5,536 nucleotides of DNA, taken from positions 1-5,536 of the forward strand of contig JALXCG010000512.1 in the NCBI GenBank assembly GCA_026991065.1. The letters are read 5' to 3'. The position numbers and the translations under genes are program-made. The DNA comes from Gemmatimonadota bacterium (GTDB lineage Bacteria; GCA-2686955). Shown one piece after another: positions 1 to 5,536 of the stretch (positions within the stretch are counted from its first letter, which is position 1; every line of letters begins with the position of its first letter). The notes under the pieces were generated by a model. That model saw nothing but the letters and a program-made list of their open reading frames with translations. It ran no database searches and was not told the DNA's origin.

Positions 1-404
1 GCGTGGCCCCGGAGGCGGGCTTCGAGGGCGGCTTCGGTGGCGGCGCGGGTGGCGCGAACAGTGCTTCGGATGCCGCCGCCGGCAGCGGCAATCTCGGTGT
101 AGGGGCGGCCCTTGAGCCGGAGAACAAACTCCTCTTCGCGGCTGCCGCCGAAAACCGGGTGGGTATGGGGATCGATCAGGCCGGGCGTGACGCAGCGGCC
201 GCCGAGGTCGAGGGTGGTGAAAGGGCCGCGGTCGTTGGCCTCGCGGGTGACCGCGCGCCGCGGGCCGGCGGCGAGGATCTCGCTGCCATCAAGGAGCAGC
301 GCGGCATCGGTCACCAGGCCGGTCTCTTGCCAATAGCCGTCGGGATCGAGGGGGGCTTCTTCGGCCATGGTGGCCAGTTCACCGATGCCGCTGAGGAGGA
401 TCAT
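1..404 (-). CDS. hutI: Imidazolonepropionase, N-terminal part (cut by window edge)
   Basis: HutI hydrolyses 4-imidazolone-5-propionate to N-formimino-L-glutamate, the third step of histidine degradation, in the cytoplasm. It is a metal-dependent amidohydrolase. I translated 134 codons from the ATG at 404-402. The protein shows the amidohydrolase entry motif TPGLIDPHTHPVFGGSREEE, with metal-ligand histidines H80 and H82 in PHTH and R89 just after. This is followed by LRLKGRPYTEIAAAGGGI and RSTVRATRAATE, all diagnostic of HutI and closest in memory to the Bacillus-type enzyme. About two thirds of the usual ~410 residues lie beyond position 1. The start lies 6 bp after the hutU stop with no clear Shine-Dalgarno sequence, so translation may be coupled to hutU. 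Another ATG at codon 13 is possible, but the preceding residues (LLSGIGELATM) match the usual HutI N-terminus, so I keep the first. Identity is secure; only the exact start is uncertain. Confidence 0.95.
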   Translation of the reverse strand, partial: MILLSGIGELATMAEEAPLDPDGYWQETGLVTDAALLLDGSEILAAGPRRAVTREANDRGPFTTLDLGGRCVTPGLIDPHTHPVFGGSREEEFVLRLKGRPYTEIAAAGGGIRSTVRATRAATEAALEARLRGH

Positions 405-410
405 GGGAGA

Positions 411-2105
411 CTACTCGCCGGGGTTGGAACGGTTGCTGCCCATGGTGAGGCCGGGGATTCTCACGCCACGCTCGCGCGCGATCTGTTGAGCGCGTTCATA
501 GCCGGCGTCGGCATGACGAATGACGCCGGTCGCGGGATCGTTGGTAAGAACCCGGCGGATGCGGGCAGCGGCCTCGGGAGTGCCGTCGGCCACGGTCACC
601 TGGCCGGCATGGAGCGCATAGCCCATGCCAACGCCGCCACCGTGGTGGAAAGAGACCCAGGAGGCGCCGGAAGCGGTGTTGACCAGGGCGTTGAGGATCG
701 GCCAGTCGGCGACCGCGTCGGTTCCATCCTTCATCGCTTCGGTCTCGCGGTTGGGGCTGGCGACCGAGCCGCAGTCGAGATGGTCACGGCCCATGACAAT
801 CGGCGCGGAGACCTCACCCTTGGCCACCATCTCATTGATGGCGAGGCCGAGGCGGGCGCGTTCGCCATAGCCAAGCCAACAGATGCGGGAGGGAAGCCCC
901 TGGAAGGCGACGCGCTCGGAGGCGAGCCGAATCCAGCGCGCGAGCGACTCTTTTTCGGGGAAAAGCTCAAGCACTTTGCGGTCGGTAGCGTGGATGTCGG
1001 CCGGATCGCCGGAGAGCGCCGCCCAGCGGAAGGGACCCATTCCTTCGCAGAAGAGGGGGCGAATATAGGCGGGAACGAATCCGGGATAGTCGAAAGCGTT
1101 CTCAACACCGGCTTCGAGAGCATGGCCGCGGAGGTTGTTGCCGTAGTCGAAAGCGATGGCGCCGGCGGCCTTCAGATCAAGGATGGCACGGCAGTGGGTC
1201 GCCATGGAGGCAAAGGAGCGGCGCTGATACTCCTCGGGATCGCTGGCGCGCAGGTCGAGTGCTTCCGCCAGGGAGATGCCGTGGGGAACATAGCCGCCAA
1301 GAGGATCGTGGGCCGAGGTCTGGTCGGTGACGATGTCGGGGATCTCGCCGCGGCGAACCAACTCCGGAAGAATCTCGGCGCAGTTCCCCAACAGACCGAC
1401 CGAAAGCGGGCGACCTTCGTCAACCGCGGCATGGCAGCGGCGCAGGGCGTCGTCGAGATCGGTGCTCATCTCGTCGCAGTAGCGCGTGTCGAGGCGACGC
1501 TGGATGCGGTGGGGGTCCACTTCAACACAGAGACAAACCCCCTCATTCATGGTGACGGAAAGCGGCTGGGCACCTCCCATGCCGCCCATGCCGCCGGTGA
1601 GAACCCACTTGCCGCGCAGGGAGGGAACCCCGTAGTGCTGCTTGGCAAGGGCGGCAAAAGTCTCGTAGGTGCCTTGCAGGATCCCCTGGGTGCCGATATA
1701 GATCCAGGAACCGGCCGTCATCTGGCCGAACATGATCAGGCCGCGGGCCTCGAGTTCACGAAAATGCTCCCAGGTAGCCCAGCGGCCGACCAGATTGGAG
1801 TTGGCGATGAGCACGCGGGGAGCGTCGGGGTGGGTGCGGACGACGCCAACCGGCTTGCCGGATTGCACCAGGAGTGTTTCGTCGTTTTCCAGCTCTTTGA
1901 GAGTGGCGACTATGTCGTGAAATGCGGACCAGGAGCGCGCGGCCTTACCGGTGCCGCCATAGACCACGAGTTCGGCGGGGTTCTCGGCGACTTCGGGGTC
2001 CAGATTGTTCATCAGCATGCGCATGGCTGCTTCTTGAATCCAGCCTTTGCAGGTGCGCTCGGAGCCGCGCGGGGCGCGGATGACAGGGGGCGTTTCGGGG
2101 GTCAT
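411..2105 (-). CDS. hutU: Urocanate hydratase (urocanase), complete
   Basis: HutU converts urocanate to 4-imidazolone-5-propionate, the second step of histidine catabolism, using tightly bound NAD+ as an electrophile. It is cytosolic and normally a homodimer. The 564-residue product matches the usual length of about 555. Visible signatures are the glycine-rich [11 protein letters not shown] (about 48-57), [16 protein letters not shown] (127-142), [12 protein letters not shown] (171-182), VEVD around E195, [12 protein letters not shown] (261-272) and FDYGNN with Y321. They continue with [13 protein letters not shown] (343-355), the RICW motif whose C409 corresponds to the catalytic cysteine (Cys410 in Pseudomonas putida), [20 protein letters not shown] (442-461) and [10 protein letters not shown] (487-496). 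All expected active-site and NAD-contact blocks are present, so the enzyme should be functional. The start is an ATG with GGAG seven bases upstream, and the stop is TAG. hutI follows after 6 bp, so the two form an operon. hutH and hutG are not seen and may lie beyond position 1. Confidence 0.98.
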   Translation of the reverse strand: MTPETPPVIRAPRGSERTCKGWIQEAAMRMLMNNLDPEVAENPAELVVYGGTGKAARSWSAFHDIVATLKELENDETLLVQSGKPVGVVRTHPDAPRVLIANSNLVGRWATWEHFRELEARGLIMFGQMTAGSWIYIGTQGILQGTYETFAALAKQHYGVPSLRGKWVLTGGMGGMGGAQPLSVTMNEGVCLCVEVDPHRIQRRLDTRYCDEMSTDLDDALRRCHAAVDEGRPLSVGLLGNCAEILPELVRRGEIPDIVTDQTSAHDPLGGYVPHGISLAEALDLRASDPEEYQRRSFASMATHCRAILDLKAAGAIAFDYGNNLRGHALEAGVENAFDYPGFVPAYIRPLFCEGMGPFRWAALSGDPADIHATDRKVLELFPEKESLARWIRLASERVAFQGLPSRICWLGYGERARLGLAINEMVAKGEVSAPIVMGRDHLDCGSVASPNRETEAMKDGTDAVADWPILNALVNTASGASWVSFHHGGGVGMGYALHAGQVTVADGTPEAAARIRRVLTNDPATGVIRHADAGYERAQQIARERGVRIPGLTMGSNRSNPGE

Positions 2106-2112
2106 GACAACA

Positions 2113-2116
2113 CTCC
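2113..2116 (-). promoter_or_regulatory. Shine-Dalgarno sequence of hutU
   Basis: Read on the minus strand, GGAG is followed by a seven-base spacer (TGTTGTC) and the hutU ATG. This is the clearest ribosome-binding site in the window and fixes the hutU start. Three of its bases (GGA) also belong to the proximal arm of an inverted repeat in the leader. Confidence 0.7.
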
Positions 2117-2162
2117 GGGAGAATGAGCTGTGGCGTTCTTGATGGCTCAGTCTACACCCGGA
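2114..2162 (-). repeat. Nested inverted repeats in the hutU leader
   Basis: Two pairs of complementary arms are nested. The outer 6-bp arms are TCCGGG (2114-2119) and CCCGGA (2157-2162). The inner 5-bp arms are TGAGC (2124-2128) and GCTCA (2145-2149), around a 16-base loop. Internal loops of 4 and 7 bases separate the two stems. On the minus-strand transcript the proximal outer arm contains the GGA of the hutU Shine-Dalgarno sequence, so folding could hide the ribosome site. No T-run follows, so it is not an intrinsic terminator. It would matter only for transcripts that begin upstream of about 2162, such as read-through from the kinase gene. Confidence 0.35.
2150..2157 (-). promoter_or_regulatory. 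Candidate HutC-type operator overlapping a weak promoter
   Basis: The minus strand reads GTGTAGAC, and the plus strand GTCTACAC. Both match the GT-N-TA-N-AC core known for operators of the HutC subfamily of GntR regulators, whose namesake represses hut genes in Gram-negative bacteria. It lies about 45 bases upstream of the hutU ATG. A weak promoter overlaps it: TAGACT as -10 (2154-2149) and TTTCAG as -35 (2178-2173), with an 18-bp spacer. Binding there would block polymerase. Only six bases are specified, the flanks are not symmetric, and no hutC gene is visible, so this is a hypothesis. One chance match in 81 bp is expected in about 2% of such regions. Confidence 0.35.
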
Positions 2163-2186
2163 ACTGTCTTGGCTGAAAGCGTTGCT

Positions 2187-3692
2187 CTACTCAGCCGGTG
2201 GCTGCTCCCGTGGTAGTGCCACGTAAAAGGTGGTTCCCGGCCCACCGCTGGTGGAGCTGGATCGATCTCCAGGGGAGACTACCCACACGCGCCCGCCGTG
2301 TAGCTCCACCAGGCGCCGGGTGATCGGCAGCCCCAATCCGCTGCCGGCGCTGGCGGTCGGGTCCAAGCGAGTAAAGCGATCAAAGACCTTTTCCAGTGCA
2401 GCGGGCTCAATGCCGGGGCCATTGTCGGCGATGTAGAGGCGGCAGACCGGGCCGTCCGGATCAACTTCAGCGCTCTTCTCCACACTGCTCACACACTCCA
2501 ACCCGACTGCGACATCACCACCTTCGGAGCTGTAGTTGACGGCGTTCTGGAGGAGATTGATGATGATCTGGCGGACCTTTGCCGGATCGGCATCCACCAG
2601 AAGCGGCCTGTCGGTGCCGACGAAATTCAGGTCGATGGCGCGTTCGCAGGCTGCGGGTGCAACGACTCCGATGGCCGCGTGGATCGCTTCGCGGATGTCG
2701 AAGCGAGAACGATTCAGGCGCACCCGTCCCGCCTCCATGCGAGTCAGATCGAGCAGTTCCAGAATCAGGCCGCGCAGGTGATGAGCACTGGCATGGATCT
2801 TCTTCATCGGGTCAATCTGCGCCGGCGGCATTTCACCGGCGAGACCATCGAGCAGCAGCTCCGCATAGCCGATGATGGCGTTGAGCGGAGTCTTGAGTTC
2901 GTGCGAGACCGTTTGCAGGAACTCACTCTTCAAGCGATCCAGTTCCAGCAGGCGCTCATTGGCCCGATCCTGCTCGCGGTGGGCGATCACCAAAGCCTCG
3001 TGCTGCTCTTGCAGCTTGATGTGCGCTTCGCGCAGTTCATGGGTGCGGCTTTCGACCTGACGCTCCAGATACTCCCCCCACAACGAGAGATCCTTGCGGG
3101 AGCGCTCGAGATCGCCGGAGAGCACGGTCAGGGCGCGATTCTGCTCCTGCACCGACTGGTAGAGGCGCGCGTTTTCTATGGCAATCGCGCCATGGTGGGT
3201 CAGCATGGTCAGCGCGTTAATCTGGTACTTGCGCAGTTCGGCGGCAGCGGTCGGCACCTCGATCGCGACCACGCCGAGGGCACCGCCCGGAGCGACCAGG
3301 GGCAGGTAGATCACAGAAGTGCTGCCGGCACTGCCAGGATCGGGGATGACCCGCTCGGTGGAGAGAACCCAAGCGGCGTAACCACTATCGATCGCATGTT
3401 TCACGGCATTCGCGAGATGGGCGCCGGGGTTCGTGGCCTTGCAGGGATCAAAGCTGCGCTTGTCGGCATCGAACCAGTACATGGCGACATCTACAAAGGG
3501 CACCAGTTGGCCGATCAGTTGCAGGAGGACTTTGATGACTTCCCCCTCTTCACGCCGCAACGACAGGCGCTCGGCCGAGCGGAAAACCCCCGAGAGGCGT
3601 TCATACGCATCAGCGAGAGCTTCATAGTCCCTGAGCGTGGGGCGGGAAGGCCGTTGCAGATGCCCCGGCTCGAGCGGAAGAGGTTCGGACAT
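2187..3692 (-). CDS. Soluble GAF-domain sensor histidine kinase
   Basis: This is a two-component sensor kinase that should autophosphorylate on a histidine and pass the phosphate to a response-regulator aspartate. The 501 residues contain a GAF-type sensor domain (about 45-176, ending in HHGAIAIENARLY) and a long coiled coil (about 178-258, rich in E, R, L and Q). A HisKA dimerisation domain follows, with phosphorylatable H264 in TVSHELKTPLNAIIGYAELL. The HATPase domain has an N-box around INLLQNAVNYSSEGG (N383), a G1 box IADNGPGIEP (D423), an F-box FDRF (437-440) and a G2 box GSGLGL (450-455). All catalytic motifs are intact. There is no signal peptide or membrane segment, so it should sense a cytosolic cue. 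A short hydrophilic insertion (about 401-414) interrupts the ATPase domain. No receiver domain and no neighbouring response regulator are seen, making it an orphan within this window. The ATG start lacks an evident Shine-Dalgarno sequence, but no better upstream start exists. The ligand is unknown. Confidence 0.93.
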   Translation of the reverse strand: MSEPLPLEPGHLQRPSRPTLRDYEALADAYERLSGVFRSAERLSLRREEGEVIKVLLQLIGQLVPFVDVAMYWFDADKRSFDPCKATNPGAHLANAVKHAIDSGYAAWVLSTERVIPDPGSAGSTSVIYLPLVAPGGALGVVAIEVPTAAAELRKYQINALTMLTHHGAIAIENARLYQSVQEQNRALTVLSGDLERSRKDLSLWGEYLERQVESRTHELREAHIKLQEQHEALVIAHREQDRANERLLELDRLKSEFLQTVSHELKTPLNAIIGYAELLLDGLAGEMPPAQIDPMKKIHASAHHLRGLILELLDLTRMEAGRVRLNRSRFDIREAIHAAIGVVAPAACERAIDLNFVGTDRPLLVDADPAKVRQIIINLLQNAVNYSSEGGDVAVGLECVSSVEKSAEVDPDGPVCRLYIADNGPGIEPAALEKVFDRFTRLDPTASAGSGLGLPITRRLVELHGGRVWVVSPGDRSSSTSGGPGTTFYVALPREQPPAE

Positions 3693-3747
3693 GGTGGTGG
3701 AAGAAGTGAAGCGGATGTGGAGTGTGGATGCCGGGCCGCGGATGGCT

Positions 3748-3764
3748 TAGGAGCCTGTCGCGCA
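3748..3764 (+). repeat. Left terminal inverted repeat (with flanking TA)
   Basis: The sequence TAGGAGCCTGTCGCGCA is perfectly complementary to 3897-3913. The context upstream is GGCT, so the junction reads TTAG. It lies 55 bp upstream of the kinase start. Confidence 0.8.
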
Positions 3765-3911
3765 ATGGCTTTCGAGCCCGTGTTCGGGCCTGCTTCAAGA
3801 TCACGGTGCTGAGTTCGCCGGAAGGCTGGTTGCCTTTCAAGGACTTAGCAACGCAGAGATCGGAGCAGGAACGAGTGCGGGGCGACGTGAAGACAATGCG
3901 CGACAGGCTCC
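3750..3911. mobile_element. MITE-like element with terminal inverted repeats and TA duplication
   Basis: A 162-bp stretch begins and ends with complementary 15-bp termini: GGAGCCTGTCGCGCA at 3750-3764 and its reverse complement at 3897-3911. The match continues imperfectly inward to about 22 bp. Both ends are flanked by TA (3748-3749 and 3912-3913), which extends the perfect arms to 17 bp. There is no transposase or other convincing gene inside. Small internal hairpins are visible: GCCCG/CGGGC at 3776-3789, and GGAAGGC/GCCTTTC at 3820-3838 with one GT pair. Small size, terminal inverted repeats, a TA duplication and no coding capacity define a MITE. TA duplication, with CTAG at the right junction, points to mobilisation by an IS630/Tc1-mariner transposase, though this is inferred. 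Alternatively it could be another interspersed palindromic repeat. Only one copy is visible. Confidence 0.65.
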
Positions 3912-3913
3912 TA
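3897..3913 (-). repeat. Right terminal inverted repeat, overlapping the HDOD stop codon
   Basis: On the minus strand this reads TAGGAGCCTGTCGCGCA, identical to the left arm read on the plus strand. Its first three bases are the TAG stop codon of the HDOD gene. The junction on this side reads CTAG. Confidence 0.8.
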
Positions 3914-4804
3914 GCCCAAGAGGTGACGAGACTCGTCCAGCCGTCTGCGGACCTCCCCTTCGAGTTTCTCGAATTCCACCGCGAAAGCCGCGATGACCCC
4001 GTCGGAAGCCGGCAAGGCGCGCGGACGCGGATTCAGCTCGGGGTTCTCCCCGAGTCCCCATTGGTCGATCAGTTGCTCAGCCACGTGGACTGCCAGTGCA
4101 GAGGGATGAGCACGAGTTTCATCATTCGGGCCATGGTGGAAGAGTACACCATCCACCACCGTTGCCGGCAACCCCCACTTTTGCAGCAGCAAAGCCCCCA
4201 ACTCCGCGTGGTCGACCCGCCACACCGCCCGCTCCCGTTCAATGTCATCACTGCGAGCATCGGGAAGTCCGGCCAGCGCAGCCTCCTCGGGGAAATAGAG
4301 CGGCAGGAGGAACTCCGCGATGTCGTGAAAAAGCCCGCTGGTCTGCGCATCATCCGGCGTGCCGATTCGCACGATGTCGGCGACTTGACGCGCCGTTTCG
4401 CTCACCATCACGCTGTGCGTCCACCAAGAGTTCCAGGTTTTCGGTGGAAATGCGGTGCGCAACGTCTCGGCCACCCCAACCGAAAGAGCAATCGCCCGTA
4501 CCGCGGTAAACCCAAGAAAAGCAACGCTGCGCGATATACTCGCCACCGGACGCGGCAGCGCGAAATAGGAGGAGTTGACCAGGCGCAGCACTTTGCTGGC
4601 CAGAGCAGGATCCTGAGCAAATGCCTGGTCGAACTGCCCCATCGTCGTCATTGGATCGTTGCAGAGTTCGATGACCCGGGTCACCACTTGCGGCAAAGCG
4701 GGAAGTTCCTCGACCCGCCGCAGGAAACGCTCACGCAGCGGGCCTTCAAGCGCACCGTCTCGCTTCTCGGTATCCTCCGGCGGTCGATTGCTGCGTCTCA
4801 TCAT
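3911..4804 (-). CDS. HDOD-domain signalling protein
   Basis: HDOD (HD-related output domain) proteins are non-catalytic or poorly characterised relatives of HD phosphohydrolases. They occur in bacterial signalling, often near histidine kinases or c-di-GMP proteins. From the start chosen here the protein has 297 residues. It shows the family opening ELPALPQVVTRVIELCNDP (about 33-51), then DPALASKVLRLVNSSYF (65-81) and SISRSVAFLGFTAVRAIALS (89-108). Next come a WTHS histidine (H130), LFHDIAEFLLPL with H160-D161, DHAELGALLLQKWGLP (H199) and LFHHGPND (H223/H224). The canonical HDIGK is HDIAE here, but the H/HD/H/HH series of possible metal ligands is kept. I prefer the ATG at 4804, preceded by GAGAGAG six bases away. 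A longer in-frame start, GTG at 4882, adds 26 residues but has no ribosome site and uses rare codons (ATA, AGA, AGG). The stop TAG is formed at the junction of the inverted-repeat element. The kinase gene lies downstream on the same strand. Confidence 0.9.
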   Translation of the reverse strand: MMRRSNRPPEDTEKRDGALEGPLRERFLRRVEELPALPQVVTRVIELCNDPMTTMGQFDQAFAQDPALASKVLRLVNSSYFALPRPVASISRSVAFLGFTAVRAIALSVGVAETLRTAFPPKTWNSWWTHSVMVSETARQVADIVRIGTPDDAQTSGLFHDIAEFLLPLYFPEEAALAGLPDARSDDIERERAVWRVDHAELGALLLQKWGLPATVVDGVLFHHGPNDETRAHPSALAVHVAEQLIDQWGLGENPELNPRPRALPASDGVIAAFAVEFEKLEGEVRRRLDESRHLLG

Positions 4805-4810
4805 TTGCTG

Positions 4811-4817
4811 CTCTCTC
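4811..4817 (-). promoter_or_regulatory. Probable ribosome-binding site of the HDOD gene
   Basis: The minus strand reads GAGAGAG followed by CAGCAA and then two adjacent ATG codons (4804-4802 and 4801-4799). The purine-rich block at six or nine bases spacing supports starting at one of these ATGs instead of at the GTG at 4882, whose upstream 21 bases contain nothing resembling GGAG. Confidence 0.45.
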
Positions 4818-4903
4818 GCACCAGCCTGTTTCTGCTGGACCGATCGCACGTCAAACCACGGCGCTATACACTCCCTCGACACCGCTTATGTTCTGATCGT
4901 AGG

Positions 4904-5536
4904 TCACTCTTCCGCCGAAGGCAGCAACTTCAGCGCAGAAAGCACCTCCTTAAAGTGATCGGCAGACCATACCGGAATGCCCAGCGCCTTCGCTTTCCCG
5001 ACTTTCGACCCCGGCGCCGCACCAGCGATCACATAGTCGGTGCGAGTGGAAACGGTGGCCGTCGGACGGGCGCCGGCGCGGATAGCGAGTTCTTTGGCTT
5101 CCTCCCGAGTAAAACCGGGAATCGCCCCGGTGATGACCACCCGCTTGCCGCGAAGAGGTGAGACAGGGGGTGCCGGAGCATCCGCGACCAGGACCGGAGT
5201 TTGCTCGGAAGCCGAGGGCTGCGAAGAGAGGTTCACGCCCGCCGCGGCCAGTGCATCGATCAGTTTGAGACTGCGTTCATCGGCGGCAAAGCGCGCCACA
5301 CTGGCGGCAATCACGGGGCCGATTTCAGCCAACTCTTCAAGCGTCTCGCGCGGCTGCGCGAGCAACTCTTTCAAACTCCCAAAACTGTTGGCCAGAGTCC
5401 GCGCGGCAGTGCGTCCAACATGGCGGATTCCCAGGCCGGTCAGGAGTCGCTCCAGTGGCTGCTGCTTGGAGCGTTCGATTTCGGCAATCAGCTTGGCTGC
5501 AGATTTGGCGCCCATGCGCGGCAATTCCGCCAGCTG
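4904..5536 (-). CDS. ligA: NAD-dependent DNA ligase, C-terminal part (cut by window edge)
   Basis: LigA seals nicks in DNA during replication and repair, using NAD+ to adenylate its active-site lysine. Only the last 210 residues are present. The frame is open to the window edge, so the adenylation, OB-fold and zinc-finger parts lie beyond position 5536. Numbering from the first visible codon, helix-hairpin-helix motifs appear at LAELPRMGAKSAAKLIAEIE (2-21), LTGLGIRHVGRTAARTLA (32-49) and LEELAEIGPVIAASVARF (66-83). A Pro/Ala-rich linker (about 105-126) leads to a BRCT domain (about 126-203), with LRGKRVVITGAIPGFTREEA, AGARPTATVSTRTDYVIAG, GSKVGKAKALGIPVW and a final DHFKEVL. This order is that of the bacterial LigA C-terminus. 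A TTG at 5524 is internal and is not the true start. The stop is TGA, 99 bp before the preferred HDOD start. Confidence 0.95.
   Translation of the reverse strand, partial: QLAELPRMGAKSAAKLIAEIERSKQQPLERLLTGLGIRHVGRTAARTLANSFGSLKELLAQPRETLEELAEIGPVIAASVARFAADERSLKLIDALAAAGVNLSSQPSASEQTPVLVADAPAPPVSPLRGKRVVITGAIPGFTREEAKELAIRAGARPTATVSTRTDYVIAGAAPGSKVGKAKALGIPVWSADHFKEVLSALKLLPSAEE

Noticed and set aside
3-2126. A 707-codon open frame on the plus strand covering hutI and hutU
   Set aside because: It is the exact codon-register antisense of hutU and hutI, which happen to share a frame. It stays open because TTA, CTA and TCA codons are rare in GC-rich genes. The product is low-complexity Gly/Ala-rich and matches no family, whereas the minus strand encodes two unmistakable enzymes.
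3622-3840. Possible 72-residue minus-strand protein spanning the inverted-repeat element and the kinase start
   Set aside because: It overlaps the kinase N-terminus in another frame and is read through the mobile-element end. Nothing supports it beyond the absence of stops.
3748-3913. The inverted repeats read as a transcription terminator between HDOD and kinase
   Set aside because: The arms are about 130 bases apart and no T-run follows on the minus strand, so an intrinsic terminator is unlikely. The TA flanks fit transposition better.
4826-4854. TTGACG (4854-4849) as a -35 box for the HDOD gene
   Set aside because: The sequence 17 bases downstream is AAACAG and nothing resembles TATAAT at 16-18 bases spacing, so there is no complete promoter.
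4804-4882. A 26-residue N-terminal extension of the HDOD protein from GTG at 4882
   Set aside because: It has no ribosome-binding site and uses codons that are rare in the neighbouring genes. The ATG at 4804 has a purine-rich block at good spacing. The extension is not excluded outright.
2679-5161. Long plus-strand open frames (2679-3812 and 3722-5161) opposite the kinase, HDOD and ligA genes
   Set aside because: They run antisense to well-supported genes, cross intergenic regions and the inverted-repeat element without any domain signal, and have compositions typical of shadow frames.
1-5536. CRISPR array, tRNA or rRNA genes, phage, toxin-antitoxin or defence genes
   Set aside because: I found no direct-repeat arrays, no tRNA-like cloverleaf and no reading frame of these kinds. 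The window is nearly filled by recognised metabolic, signalling and replication genes.

Overview
The window comes from a GC-rich bacterial chromosome. The NAD-dependent DNA ligase ligA shows that the host is a bacterium. The phylum cannot be fixed from this sequence. The soluble GAF histidine kinase and the Bacillus-like HutI motifs would fit several GC-rich lineages, Acidobacteriota among them, but that is a guess. Every gene I can support lies on the minus strand, so the transcription order runs from high to low coordinates.

Layout, in transcription order. (1) 5536-4904 is the 3' end of ligA, covering the helix-hairpin-helix and BRCT parts. (2) 4804-3911 is an HDOD-domain protein. (3) 3911-3750 is a short non-coding element bounded by near-perfect terminal inverted repeats and a TA duplication. 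It looks like a MITE and sits exactly in the HDOD stop codon. (4) 3692-2187 is a soluble GAF-HisKA-HATPase sensor histidine kinase with no response regulator in view. (5) 2106-2186 is an 81-bp leader upstream of hutU. It holds a good Shine-Dalgarno sequence, a match to the HutC-subfamily operator core GTNTANAC, and nested inverted repeats. (6) 2105-411 is a complete hutU (urocanate hydratase). (7) 404-1 is the 5' part of hutI (imidazolonepropionase), cut off by the window edge.

HutU and HutI catalyse consecutive steps of histidine catabolism: urocanate to 4-imidazolone-5-propionate, then to N-formimino-L-glutamate. They are 6 bp apart and surely co-transcribed. The HDOD protein and the kinase look like a signalling pair whose intergenic space was widened by the MITE-like insertion. 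Whether they regulate the hut genes is open. LigA is a housekeeping neighbour. I see no CRISPR array, tRNA, rRNA, phage or defence gene, and no strong case for a new multi-gene system. The least ordinary items are the TA-flanked inverted-repeat element in the stop codon and the structured, possibly HutC-controlled hutU leader.
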